Assembly: GCF_003265705.1 (NCBI RefSeq)
Contig: NW_020312904.1
Coordinates: 2,322,361 to 2,386,360, forward strand
Direction: 5' to 3'
Source of the DNA: Callorhinus ursinus
Taxonomy: Eukaryota; Chordata; Mammalia; Carnivora; Otariidae
Length of the DNA: 64,000 nucleotides
Shown: piece after piece, positions 33,361-44,014 of the stretch
How positions within the stretch are numbered: the first letter of the stretch is position 1
Layout: every line of letters begins with the position of its first letter
Made by a program: the position numbers and the translations under genes
Notes under the pieces: generated by a model
The model's input: only the letters and a program-made list of their open reading frames with translations
The model's database searches: none
Told to the model about the DNA's origin: nothing

Positions 33361-33587
33361 GGTCTTCATTTTATTTTTTTAGAATTTTTTTTATCTATTT
33401 ATTATTTGAGAGAGAGAGAATGAGAGCTAGAGAGCACGAGAGGGAAGAGGGTCAGAGGGAGAAGCAGACTCCCCGCTGAGCAGGGAGCCCGATGCGGGAC
33501 TCGATCCCGGGACTCCAGGATCATGACCTGAACCGAAGGCAGTCGCTTAACCAGCTGAGCCACCCAGGCGCCCGGTCTTCATTTTAT
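33361..33587 (-). mobile_element. SINEC with 14-bp target-site duplication
   Basis: Target-site duplication GGTCTTCATTTTAT at 33361-33374 and 33574-33587. The element spans 33375-33573 on the minus strand with head complement 'GCTGAGCCACCCAGGCGCCC' (33554-33573). Same subfamily look as the copy at 54620 (shared 'GAGGGAAGAGGGTCAGAGGG'). Confidence 0.97.
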
Positions 33588-33738
33588 AATATTCAAGCAA
33601 AAAGCGGGCTCTCTCCCCGTCCCCAGACCAACAGAATACTGAACAGAGGGCTGCTCCATGAATCCACTCAGCCCAGAGACAGAGCCCCTCCTTTGGGCTG
33701 GTGCTTGACCGGGCGACTGGATGAAGGGAAAGGGATTT

Positions 33739-33783
33739 AGACAGACAGACAGACAGACACACACACACACACACACACACACC
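33739..33783 (+). repeat. (AGAC)n then (AC)n microsatellite
   Basis: Five AGAC units followed by about 12 AC units. A compound microsatellite 150 bp downstream of a SINEC. Confidence 0.97.
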
Positions 33784-33789
33784 CCACCA

Positions 33790-36700
33790 GGGCTCTCAAT
33801 CCGTGAGGCGCAAACTGTGATCAGGCCCAGAATCCACATTCTGGGGGAACCCAGAATGGGGGGAGATTCATTCCGACTTGGAAGCGGGCTTCCCCTCAGC
33901 CCTCTGTGTACCCCGGACAGCGGGGCAGCCCCTGTTCTGTGCAGGGCCCACACTGGGGGAGCGGCCTGGCACACACAATGGTACACCAGCTCGTGCCATA
34001 GACGGCGTTGGCCCCTTTATACTTGCAGCAGAGGTCGGGATCCTGGGGACAAACGCCTCCAACCCCGACAGAGCCACTGAGCAACGGGGCATGTCGACCC
34101 CAGAGGGCAGGATGGGCAAAGGAGGGTGTGGCATAGGCTCAGCCAAGGGCAGTGCAGCGAGGAGGCGGGCAGCCCCGCTGGGGGACAAGCCATGAGGAGC
34201 TTCACGGCCAGGGGCCCGCACATGCCCCCAAGCAGCCCCGGTCAGCGGCACAGGGGTCCCGGGAGGGGATCCACCCAGTGTGGGCAGTGTGGGCGAAAAA
34301 GGCTTTCTGTAGCAACTGAGGCCAGTGCTAGCCTGGAAGGAGGGCTCGGTAAGCAAAGTGGAAGAGAGATGATGTCCTTTTAGTAATTAAATACATCAAA
34401 TTAATCATGATGCCACTTTAGAAAACTCAGGTTCCCAGCAGAAACTAGAACTCCACTCAGAGGGTGAACTGGGGAAATTAATGAGAGAGCTATTTACAGA
34501 AACAAGAGCAGGACGCGCGGCCACCTCCAGGCGGAGGGCAAGTGGGAGCAACAGCGGGTGCTGGAGCCATGGGACGGAGCAGGGCAGAGGGGACTACCCC
34601 TCGTTCTGCTCCTGCCAGGACTTTCCGGGACGCAGGAGGGCAAAGCAGGGATCGGGGGCTGGGGTAGGGGTGCCGATAGAGAGTAGCCAGGACCCCTCTC
34701 CCCTGGGGAAACATCAGAACGCCCCCCCCAGATGCCAGAAGGACCCCCCAGGCCCCTCAGGACTCAGCAGTGACAGAGGCTCCTGTGTGTCTCCTTCTGG
34801 CCCTTCCCGAGAGCTGGGGTAGGGCCTGCAGCTGGGCTGCCCGGGGCTGCCGCCCATGGCAGGGAGCGTGGCTCTGCCCCTCCGCCGCAGAGTCAGCGCC
34901 GAGGAAGGGGCACCGGGGAGGCGCTGGCCTTGCTGAGGGCGGGACACAGGTACGGGGCTAGCGTCCCCACAGAGTCCTGGCCACAGCTCTGAGAGGCAGG
35001 CCATGCTGCCTGGGTTACAGACAGGGCACAGCATTGTGTGTGGTAGGTCGGGGAGTGATGGGGACAGAATGCAGAGTCCTGGGGAAAGGGGCAGGCGCAG
35101 GCAGCTCCTGAGGGAGAATCCTGAGGTCTCAGCTGAGTCCCGATTCCGGATTCCAGAACTTACCAGCCCAGCTCGTGTGTTCTGTGAGCCCCGGCCCCAC
35201 GCAGCAGGTGGGAGGCTCCAGGAGACAAGGTTCACAGGGCACGGGCAAGTGTGAGGGGTGGCACGTGGTGGGGGTCATCTTGGGAAGGGGCTGGCCTGGT
35301 GCCAAAGCTGGTGCGCTGGGCACAGCGGCCCCCGTGTGCGGTCCTGGGTCCTGACCGCTGGGCCCACAGCCACGTGGCTCGGCCTGCTCGCCTGGGGCCA
35401 AGGGACCAGGGCTCTGCTCCACGCCCCCCTCCCTCCATATTTAAGGCCCAGTGGAGAACAGTCTGAGACATAAATAACTGGACCAGCGCCCTCCTGCCTC
35501 GAGCCGTGTGGACACCCCGGGACCTGCCGAGTGCACCGCACACATACGTACACGGCCTCCCCGTCACGTCTTGGCCGCAAAGTTTGACTGTGACCCATTG
35601 TGCCCTGATTATTTTTGTTTTCCTCTCTTCCCAAACATCCCTTTTCCCTTGAATCTGCCTCCTCCCTCAGATCCTCCACCGCCTCCCTGTTCAGCGTGTC
35701 TCATCCACGGATGGCAGCAGGTGCCCGTGGCTCCCGTGACATGGAAACCGAGCCAAAGCAGGGGTAGGGAGGACGAGGCAGGATCATGCTCCGGACCACA
35801 GGGTCAGAAGCACCGGTGGGTGCGGGGTCCCCTCCACGGAGACCCTGCTGCGAGGGACAGATGGCTCGGGTACTGCACTAGGATTCGGGAGGGCCCCTGG
35901 GACCTGGGGCAAGTGACATGTTCTCTCCATCCTCTCTGACTGAAACCGGAAAACCAGCCAGTAAAAACCCTGCTGACACCCCCATCTCAGCGGGGATCAG
36001 AGGAGACCAGGATCGAGGCTTCCACTGACATGTGCCTCCCCATGCCTCCCCGCACCTGCGCCCTGGTGGCCTCCTGACACCTGCTCAAGACCCACCCCCT
36101 GGGCCTCCCAGGTCCTGGGAAACTGGCCGGCGGGGACGGAGGGTGTCCCTCTGGAAGGCCTAACCTAAGCCTGCTGCGGACTCAGGATTGCCAGGCCGCA
36201 GCTCGGCATCCATCTCCACAAGCTCCCGACTGGTCGATGAGGCATTGAACACGTGGCCCAGGGCCCTGGAGGGGCAGCAGGCTGGGGCTCCTGGCCTCAA
36301 CCATGCTCAAGGCCAGAAGGTACATGTTGCCCCGTGCTGGCCCTCTGCCTCCCTCTCACCAGGACCTGTGATGACCTGGCGCCCCCCGCCCCAGACAACC
36401 CAGGGGAACTCAGTGCCACCTGCAAGGCCCCCTCTTGTCATGGGAGCTCACAGTCACATATTCCCAGGACTGGGGTGGACATCTTGGGGGCCCTTCCTTC
36501 GCCTTCCCAAGGGGAGGGGAGCTAGAATTTCCAGGCAGCTGTGCACCTGTATTAAAAGAAGCCAAGGAGACACAGGGGAGGGATGGAGCCCCGCTCCCCC
36601 AGAGCTCAGTGGGGCTTGGACCTCCAGGCCCCAAGGCACCTCCAGGACCGCCTCCTCCCCAGTCTGCTTTCTCCCGCCTGCCTGCTGGCTTCTGCTGGTC

Positions 36701-36835
36701 ATCCACCAGGACACCACCCCTCCCCATGTGCTGCCCTGCAGGCAGGTCTTTCAGGTTTTCCCAGCACTGTCCCCCCCCCCAGTTCTTACCCCCCTCCCCG
36801 CCCTCCCGGTCACCCACATGCTGGAGGCACCCTGA
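33790..36835. other. Unique GC-rich sequence
   Basis: No supported gene. A small AT-rich patch at 34376-34410 (TAGTAATTAAATACATC, AAATTAATCATG) and another TTAATGAGAG near 34476. A possible weak MIR (sense) at 35860-35945 ('GGGCAAGTGACATGTTCTC'). A weak antisense MIR is possible near 34980-35040. Confidence 0.35.
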
Positions 36836-36839
36836 GATT

Positions 36840-37215
36840 ATTAGTATTTTGCATGAAAAAAGAAAGCAGAGTGGCAAGCCCCATCCATCCTTTCTCTGCT
36901 AAACAACATAAAAACCTCACCAGGTGTTTTGTCAGGACAATTCTTCATAAATTGAGCTCTGCCTTTGCTGGTCTGGGGAAAATATTTCTTTAATATGTGG
37001 AGCGATAATGGAGAACATGGTTAATTACAGCCCAAAGACATAAAACACGCCCAATTGAGACTGTGAATTTGGAGTTCCCGATAACAGTACACAGCCAACA
37101 TTGAAGATGGAAAATATCCAGAAGGTACTCGGGGCTCTGCTGAGGACACACATGGCCATCAGTCAAATATGTTTGCTCCCTCTGACCTTGATTTCCATTC
37201 ACGTGTCCTATTACG
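36840..37215. promoter_or_regulatory. Candidate conserved non-coding block
   Basis: Contains AATATTTCTTTAATATG (36979), GGAGCGATAATGG (37000), CATGGTTAATTACAGCC (HNF1-half-site-like, 37017) and CATAAATTGAGC (36945). AT-rich unique DNA in a GC-rich setting. No coding support. Confidence 0.35.
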
Positions 37216-37289
37216 AAGAAAAGCAAAATGCAGCCACATCTTCTGGGGCGGCTGGCTCTGCATACACCCACCCAGGGCACCGGGGCCAG

Positions 37290-37520
37290 ACTCCGGGCAG
37301 CTTCCCCTGCTCTGCAGCCCCAAGCCCTTTCCCAAACTGGGACGCTTGTCTCCCACCCTGGGCTTTTGCCTTCCTGATCCCTCTACCTGACCCACACACC
37401 GTCTCTAGACAGCTTCCACAGTCCAGCTCAGCTGCTGTCTCTGCCAAGAAGGCCTCCAGATTTCTCCTCTTTCTGCCCAGCACTTGTTTTGTCCACAGCA
37501 AAATGGCAGGGTGCTTTGGC
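37290..37520 (+). repeat. L2-like fragment, sense (weak)
   Basis: 'GGGCTTTTGCCTTCCTGATC', 'GCCAAGAAGGCCTCCAGATT' and 'CAGCACTTGTTTTGTCC' recall the L2 C-terminal coding end. The match is loose. Confidence 0.4.
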
Positions 37521-37524
37521 TGGT

Positions 37525-38150
37525 GATCTGCACGCCCTCTGTCTCCCCTGGCAGCTTCCCCACACAGCACCCTGCCCCAGATAGGCAGCGAGCACAGCCA
37601 CCCCACAGCCCCCACCAGGCCAGACGTCAAGGCGTCAGATCTTTGAGGCTCCATGTCCACCACAAAGCGCTCAGTCTCAATGTGTGAGAGCATCGGAGAA
37701 GGCCAGCTCCTCAGCCATGTGACACCCTAACATCCTGAAGGTCACGCCCCTCCCCCCCCTCGGCCTCCACTCACATGTCAGGACACATGCCTCTCGGCTC
37801 CACACAGCTGCTGCAGGAGGGAGGGCTATGGGCAGGCAGAGCCCCAGGCAGGTCTCCCCTTCCTGGGCCTCAGTCTCCCCACTGGAAGACTCCAGGTGCT
37901 TCCATCCTGAGACGGTGCTACTGCCAGGGGTCCTGGGGGCTCCTGGGTCTCCGCCCCGATGACTCGGCAGCCGTGGACTGCAGTGCCAGGACCCTCCAGG
38001 CCTGCGGGCTGTTGGAGAACGGGCCCCGCCTCCACCCACACGGACCAGGTCACAGCTCCCGGGGCCATGGCTCACCTTCCCACAACCCGAAGCAACAGGG
38101 AGGCTTCCCTGCACCAGCTCTCGTGTCTCGTGTGGTACCTGCCATGTGCC
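37525..38150. other. GC-rich unique sequence
   Basis: No gene or repeat recognised. Confidence 0.3.
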
Positions 38151-38154
38151 ATCA

Positions 38155-38385
38155 GTACACACACCTACACACACACGCATGTAGACGAATAAGCACAGAC
38201 ATGTCAGGCACACGTGTACACATGCCACACACACACCACACGCACCACACCTACACATATGCACATACACACCACACGCACACACACCACACAAATACCA
38301 CACACACATGCACATACCACACACATGCACACACACATGCACACACACACCATACACACATATACCACACATACCACACACAGCC
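38155..38385 (+). repeat. CA-rich (ACACACC/ACAT) low-complexity array
   Basis: About 230 bases of CAC/ACA with irregular insertions (CACACCAC, ACATGCAC, ATACCACAC). It behaves as a decayed (CA)n/minisatellite. Open frames through it on both strands are spurious. Confidence 0.93.
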
Positions 38386-38754
38386 TCCCCACCTCTGGTC
38401 TCTTGCCCCCACCGAGGCAACACGTCCAGGGAGGAGCTCAGGGCTACAGTGAGGGACATGCTGCTTAATCCCCAGGGCAGACCATCCTGGGAAATTGTGT
38501 CAAGGGAATTGGTGTCACATGGGGGTACAGAGCTCAAGCTCTGGCACAGGAGGAACAGAGCCCTTCAGGAGGCAGCCCATGAACTTGGGAGGGCTCCCAG
38601 TCCCCTCTGTGCACAGACTACTGCTGCTCAAGGTGTCCGAGAGGTTCCCCAAGCTGCTGCCCAGGGTTGGGTGCTCACCACAGTACCTGGGTGCCCATGG
38701 CACTCTCAGTGCATGCCTACCAGCAACCCTGCTACTGCCCTTGCTATAGGCTGT

Positions 38755-38868
38755 TCTGTGTCAGCCAGGACTGCAGCTCATAGGAGGAGAAACCAAGCCA
38801 CCTGGCCAGTGGTGACAGAGAGAAAGCCAGGCCTGACTCACGGCTCTGTCCCCAACCCCTGCGATCTC
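38755..38868 (-). repeat. MIR SINE, antisense (partial)
   Basis: 'AGGAGGAGAAACCAAGCCAC', 'CCTGGCCAGTGGTGACAGAG' and 'AAGCCAGGCCTGACTC' fit reverse MIR loosely. Confidence 0.45.
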
Positions 38869-38869
38869 T

Positions 38870-39010
38870 GATGTTCTATTTCTGCATAATACGCTACCCC
38901 AAACTTAAGTCCTAAATCCAAAAAGCACAATGCAAACTGTTCGATTTGCTCATAGCTCTGGGTCAGAACCTGGAGCCAGGCCTGGCAGGACAGTTCATCT
39001 CTGCCCACCA
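38870..39010 (-). mobile_element. MaLR (MLT1D-like) LTR fragment, antisense
   Basis: 'TAATACGCTACCCCAAACTT' (38887-38906), 'TTTGCTCATAGCTCTGGGTC' and 'CATCTCTGCCCACC' recall the MLT1 start read backwards. Confidence 0.5.
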
Positions 39011-39089
39011 TGCTGGGGACCCCAGGTGGCTCCTCAGTCCTGCAATAATAAGATCATCACCCACAGCCCCCCACTGTCCCAAAAGAAGA

Positions 39090-39150
39090 CACCTAGCACC
39101 CATTGAGCACCTGTTGCATACACACCAGGCCCTGAGCTAGGTGCATGACG
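39090..39150 (-). repeat. L2 3' end fragment, antisense
   Basis: 'CCATTGAGCACCTGTTGCAT' then 'CACACCAGGCCCTGAGCTAGG' (read in pieces) is the L2 tail in reverse. Confidence 0.65.
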
Positions 39151-39595
39151 TGCTGAAAATTAATAAGAAACCTTACTGAGACTGCAGTCAGGAGGAGGGC
39201 AGGGGAGCCCTCATGCCCAGCACCCTTGCCAGCTACAGACCCAGCAGGATGAGACACAACTTGCTCACGTGGCTATTACTTTACCTGCCCAGCAGGAGGA
39301 AGGAAGGTTTCTCCCTGCCCCAGCAACAGCCCAGCCAATCAGAGGCGGCCAAAGCTCAGCCCATGAGAAGCCACTACACTTCTAGCTCCCAGTTTACTCC
39401 AGTGGACTTTCTGTTTACATCAGCGGGTCCCAAGTCCCCCTTTCTTGTATAGAAAAGCCTCCTCTCCTTCTTTCTCTGGGCTCGGCCCTGGCTTTGCTGG
39501 AGCTTGCCTGTCCTGGGTTGCAATTCTCTGCTATTCCCGACTCCACCCATCTTGTGCTGGTAAAATAGCTGGCAGTTTTATTCGTAAGGTTAACA
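39151..39595 (+). mobile_element. Probable solo LTR of a class I (ERV1-like) element
   Basis: About 445 bp starting TGCTG and ending TTAACA, with LTR-like order: a CCAAT box (CCAATCAG, 39335), a TATA-like TTGTATAGAAAAG (39444), a CT-rich leader, 'GGGCTCGGCCCTGGC', 'CTGTCCTGGGTTGC' and 'GGTAAAATAGCTGGCAG' near the 3' end. The position where such LTRs carry AATAAA reads ACTCCA, so the polyA signal seems lost. No internal gag/pol/env sequence flanks it. No target-site duplication found, so ends are approximate. Family name not assigned. Confidence 0.5.
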
Positions 39596-39599
39596 CTAC

Positions 39600-40190
39600 A
39601 CATCATCCCCGCTCTCTGGCCCTGGCTTCACAGACAGATGCTGGCAGGATGGAGGACGGTCATTGTTCTCATGCAGATGACGGGATTCATCAAAGTGATA
39701 AAGCCACACAGAGCAGCTCTACATACAGTCCCCTAGCGGCCCCTGGGGGGGAGGCCTTAGCTGGCACTAAAATCCCAGTCGCCCTGACTCTCTGACCCGT
39801 TCTCGCTTCTCTGGACTCCAGCACTTGGCCAACAGCCTATGCTTTTCAAGGCGTCCCTGGAGGCCCTCATCTGCAGCAACTGGGGGAGTGAGGTGCTTCT
39901 TTAATGGGGGGGGTCGTCACGTGAACGAAGCTGGTACGCTGCAGATGGTGGATCTCCGGTGTCAGGTAGCAAAGAGCTGTGACCTCACATCATGATCCCC
40001 TGTCCCTCACGGGGCACCAGGGACAGACACCCCGCCCGCGGTGGCCGTGTCAGTCCTCCAAAGCTTCTCACAAATGTTTTTTGACCAGATGCAGGAATGG
40101 ATGGATACCTGATGGGGCCTGGGGCACCCACTGCCGTTGAGACCTGCCTTAGTTCCCCGGTGGGTCACCTTCGAGGACAGAGGGCACCCA
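39600..40190. other. Unique sequence
   Basis: No gene or repeat recognised. An 8-G run near 39906. Confidence 0.3.
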
Positions 40191-40194
40191 CTCC

Positions 40195-40600
40195 CTCCCC
40201 ATCCAAAAGATATGTCCACGTCCCAGAACCTGCACATGTGACCTTACTTGGAAAGGGGTCTGTGCAGATGTGATCAAATTACAGATGTTAAGAAGAAGCA
40301 TCCTGGATTATCCACATGAGTCCTAAATCCAGTGAGTATCCTCATAAAGAGACAGAAGAGGGGAAGCCTACGGGTGGGCAGAGGTGGGTGGAGGCCACGT
40401 GATGGGGGAGGCAGGGGTGGGGTGATACAGCCACAGCCCAGGAGTGCCAGGAGGATGGAAGAAGAAAGGAAGGGTCCTCCCCTAGAGTCTCCAGAGGGAG
40501 CACAACCCTGCAGACACCCTGATTTGGACTTCTGGCTCCAGAACTACGGGAGAGTAAATGTTGTTTTAAGTCTCCGGAACCTGATACACCATCCGATGTG
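40195..40600 (+). mobile_element. MaLR (MLT1-like) LTR, sense
   Basis: Clear order of landmarks: 'GTGACCTTACTTGGAAAGGG' (40239-40258), 'GTGCAGATGTGATCAAATTA', 'CATCCTGGATTATCCACATG', 'GAGTATCCTCATAAAGAGAC', 'CTCCCCTAGAGTCTCCAGAG', 'TTTGGACTTCTGGCTCCAGA' and 'GTTGTTTTAAGTC'. Confidence 0.82.
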
Positions 40601-40604
40601 CCCC

Positions 40605-40930
40605 AAGGTCCCTGGAGTGGCTGAGGTCATCCCCAACTGAGAACCAGCACAGCTGGGCTGGGTTTTTTGGGAAACCAATGTGAGAACAGGGGGTCCTTCC
40701 CGAACACCCCAAATCCCGCGTGAGGTCTGGAGAAAGGCAGGTGGGGGCAGAGAATCACCGAGCTTCTCTGACTCAGGACCCAGGGCCATGAAGCCCCCTG
40801 TGGGTTAGGAGTGAGAAGGCTAACATGGTGCCCACAGAGCAGGAGACACCCCAGTCAGGGCAGCTGTTGTCCCCAGACCTTAAAAACAAAAGCAGGAGAG
40901 GAGGGCCTCGGAGAGCAGGGAGAATGGCCC
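40605..40930. other. Unique sequence
   Basis: Nothing recognised. Confidence 0.3.
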
Positions 40931-40934
40931 ACCA

Positions 40935-41130
40935 GCTCGATAAGCGGGAAAACATCTGTGACATAAATAAAGCCAATGCCAAGCAAGTGATGGAAGGAGC
41001 CAGCCGGCCGTTCAGTATTGATAAACGGCTCATTAATATGAAACTTTGCTTCATTTAGCATTTCTTATTGCCAATTAGCAGTAATGCCTCCACCACACTT
41101 TAGACTCCTGCAAATTAATGGTTATCTATT
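40935..41130. promoter_or_regulatory. Candidate conserved non-coding block A
   Basis: ACATAAATAAAGCC (40961), GTATTGATAAACGG (41015), CTCATTAATATGAAAC (41028), GCCAATTAGCAGTAATGCC (41070) and CTGCAAATTAATGGTTATC (41108). Dense homeodomain-type cores without repeat or coding explanation. Confidence 0.4.
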
Positions 41131-41354
41131 TTCCTGGGACAAGCACGGCAGAGGCCTTCTGGGAGCAGCTCTGGGCTGACCCGCGGAACTTTTGGAATTC
41201 TGCTCATGGAGTAGAGAGACCAGGGACATGCCCACATGCTAGGCAGCGAGGCCATGGGCACAGGAAACGGCCCAGACCCTCAGACATGCCACTGTGGAGA
41301 TGTTCTCAAGTTCCTCACCTGCTTTTCAAACGAGCCGCCCACCCCCATCCCTCT

Positions 41355-41565
41355 CCCCAGGTGATTAATGATGGCCTGTGTGTGTCACAACATAAACAAT
41401 GGGATTGTACCACCGAGAGTTATGGGGGAAATAAAGCCATCTCTCGCCTGGCCCAAACAGATAGCGGGAGTTATGGCAGGGCATTAAGCATCCTTTGCGG
41501 GGTGGAAACACATCGATGTGTGTTTAATGCATCAGGGTGTTTACGTGGTTGGATATTGGAAAATC
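41355..41565. promoter_or_regulatory. Candidate conserved non-coding block B
   Basis: GTGATTAATGATGG (41361), CATAAACAATGGG (FOX/SOX-like, 41391), GGGGAAATAAAGCC (41426), GGGCATTAAGC and TGTTTAATGC. Lies 230 bp after block A and may be part of the same element. Confidence 0.35.
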
Positions 41566-41569
41566 TGAC

Positions 41570-42425
41570 CGAAAAGATGTAGCTGCCTCTTTGCAACTGG
41601 TCCCCAGAGGGGGAGTCCTGGGAATGTCTTCTGGTCCTGGGAACGGTGGGAGATGCCTGTGGAGCCCGGGCGGGCAGTCAGACCTGGGGCCACGCTCCCC
41701 CTGCAGTCACAGCTGTGCCTCCGTCCTGAGCCTCAGCTTCCACAGGTGAACACTGGGGCCACAGATAACAGAAAGCCCTCAAGTAAGACAGAAGTGTTTT
41801 GTGCTGGACCTGCCGGGAGGCACTTCACGCCCAAACCAGAGCCACTGGAGAGGGAGTGTGCCCCGGCCAACCCAGCCCAGCAGGTACACAGGGACGTGTG
41901 TGCCTACGGGTGTAGACGCTCTCGCTCTTTACCTCCCGGGGCACAACACTCATGCTCCCGAGGGTCTGCCTTCACCTGGAGCAAGACCCCCAGGGCTCAT
42001 CTCAGCCCCCAGCAGTAGCCCAGGTCCTGGCACACAAAACAAACAGCTGACGGGTGGGTAGACAAACTTAAATACACAGGTGCCCGAGCCCGAGGTGTGT
42101 GCACATGTGGGCACGTGTGCAAACACACACCCACACAGCCAGCCTTTCTCCACCCGCCCAGAGCGGGCCCTCCGGCTGTCCCGGCCCTGCCCTGCCCTGC
42201 CCGCCTCTGGCCTCTGGCTTCCGCACAGCCTGCCTCAGCATCTCGCACCTGCCAAGTGCCCCGGGGGCCTGCTCCTTCCCCCACCCCACGCAGATGCCCC
42301 CGGGGTCGCCACAGGCTGCCTGTGGGGCGGGTCCCTCCCACCCTGACATTCGCTCCTTCTGGCTGTGGGACAGACTGATTCCAAACCAACCAGGATGACT
42401 CTGCTGGCCCTGAGGGGATGAAGCT
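41570..42425. other. GC-rich unique sequence
   Basis: A short (CCCTG)n run near 42184-42200. No gene or repeat recognised. Confidence 0.35.
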
Positions 42426-42429
42426 GTGA

Positions 42430-42740
42430 GTTTCCCATGGCCGTTGCCACGCATTACCACCCACTTAGTGGCTTTAATGACACAGACTTATTCCCTTCCA
42501 GCTCTGGAGGCCAGAAGTCCAACGCCTGTCTCTCTGGGTTAAAGTCGAGGTGTGGGCAGAGCTGGGCCCTCCGAAGGTTCCAGGAGACACACCGTCTCCT
42601 TGCATATTCCCAGCTCCGGGAGGGTGCTCCTGGCAATCCTCGGCTCACCTTCAGAGGCACAGTGCCAGCCTCCACATTGCCCGCCATGCCCGCAGCACAC
42701 TGCTTTCTTCTCTGCTGACGTCCATCACCCTCTGGGCTGC
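42430..42740 (-). mobile_element. MaLR (MLT1-like) LTR, antisense
   Basis: 'GCATTACCACCCACTTAGTG' (42451-42470), 'GCTCTGGAGGCCAGAAGTCC' (42501-42520), 'GAGGTGTGGGCAGAGCTGGG' and 'GCTCCTGGCAATCCTCGGC' follow the reverse MLT1-like order. Confidence 0.75.
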
Positions 42741-43079
42741 CTGCTGGGGTCCCCGTGCTGACACAGGACCCACCCAGATAACCCGGACCATCTCCCATCT
42801 GCCAAGTCCCTCTGCTGTAGAAGGTGACATCCACAGGGTCTGGGGACTGTGGTGTGAACATCGTTGGGGGCACCGTTCAGCCTAGTTCATGGCTGCAGTT
42901 TACCAAAAGCTGGGGTGGGGGCAGAGAAGTTCTGGAGAAGGACTAGGGGCTTAAGGACCACTGATCCCTGAAGGTGGGCCCGGACACACCTTCGCACAGG
43001 CATGTGTGAAGTGCAGAACGGTTGAAATGCTCACGGTCCCCCTGCCCTCCCTTGGCCTGGCCCCAGGCAGCCCGCTCCA

Positions 43080-43415
43080 GCCTCTGTGCACCTGTGCCCT
43101 GCCTGGGGTGCTCCTGCACAGGCCCTGAGCCCCCAGGCACCTGCACAAGTGGGCCCTCTCTCCAGATTCGGCACAGGCGAACGCCTATTCCTCCCTCAAG
43201 ACCCAGCCCAACAGCTGCCCTCCCGGCCCAGGTTAACCATTTCCTTCATCTCAGCATCTTTAAATTAGAGCCCATTTGCTGTAAGAAGGTTTTGCCTGTC
43301 CGCCCGTCTCCCAGCTGGACTGTGAGCCTTGAGCACAGACAGCTGGAGCCAGTGTCTCCCTCGTCTGGCGCCCCTGGCTCACAGCACAGGGCCTGGCCCG
43401 TCAGGCACGTGGGCG
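43080..43415 (+). repeat. L2 LINE 3' region, sense
   Basis: 'CAAGACCCAGCCCAACAGC' (43197), 'GCTGGACTGTGAGCCTTGAG' (43314-43333) and 'TCACAGCACAGGGCCTGGCC' (43379-43398) are the L2 3'-end landmarks. Confidence 0.7.
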
Positions 43416-43447
43416 TACGGGTGGAAGGTGTGCAGGCACCCCACAGG

Positions 43448-44010
43448 GGGCGGGAGACAGAATTTATAACATGTACCCCCAAAGAAGCACCCACTAGTCC
43501 CCAGAGCCTATGAGTTGGACACAGTATCACTGGTGGGATTCTTTTATGTTACCCACCATCACTGACCTTGAGATAGAGATCACGGGGTGGCCTGGTCTAA
43601 CCAGGTGAGCCCTTAAGAGCAGAGCGCTTTCTCTGGCTGAGGGCAGAAAGCAAAGAGACACGGGAGCAGGGAAAGGACCCAGTGCCCTGTGATTATGGAG
43701 GGCCACGTGAGCCACGTGAGAAGAAATGCAGGTGGCCTCCAACAGCACGAGCCTCTGGGGCAAGGGGGCTGGGCTTCCCACCTGCAGCTGCAGGGAGCAG
43801 CTGAACCAGCTCAGAAGCAAGCCCTTCCCCTCAAGCCTCCAGACGACAGCCTGGGCCGGCAACCCCTTGATTTCAGCCCCGTGAGACGCTGAGCAGAAAA
43901 CGCAGTCCAGCTACGCCAGACCTCTAACCTATAGAACGGGGGCTGCCAAATGGGTGTTGCTTTAAACCGATACCGGAGTTCATTTATGAAACGACAGCAG
44001 AAACCTGACC
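43448..44010 (+). mobile_element. MaLR (MLT1-like) LTR, sense
   Basis: 'TGTACCCCCAAAGAAGCACC' (43472-43491), 'CCCAGAGCCTATGAGTTGG', 'CTAACCAGGTGAGCCCTTAA' (43598-43617), 'AGCGCTTTCTCTGGCTGAGG', 'TTGATTTCAGCCCCGTGAGA' (43867-43886) and 'GTTGCTTTAAACC' follow the family order. One of the most complete MaLR copies here. Confidence 0.82.
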
Positions 44011-44014
44011 CACA

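Noticed and set aside
38155..38385. Histidine/threonine-rich or cysteine/valine-rich proteins
   Set aside because: They are translations of a CA-rich low-complexity array in different frames.
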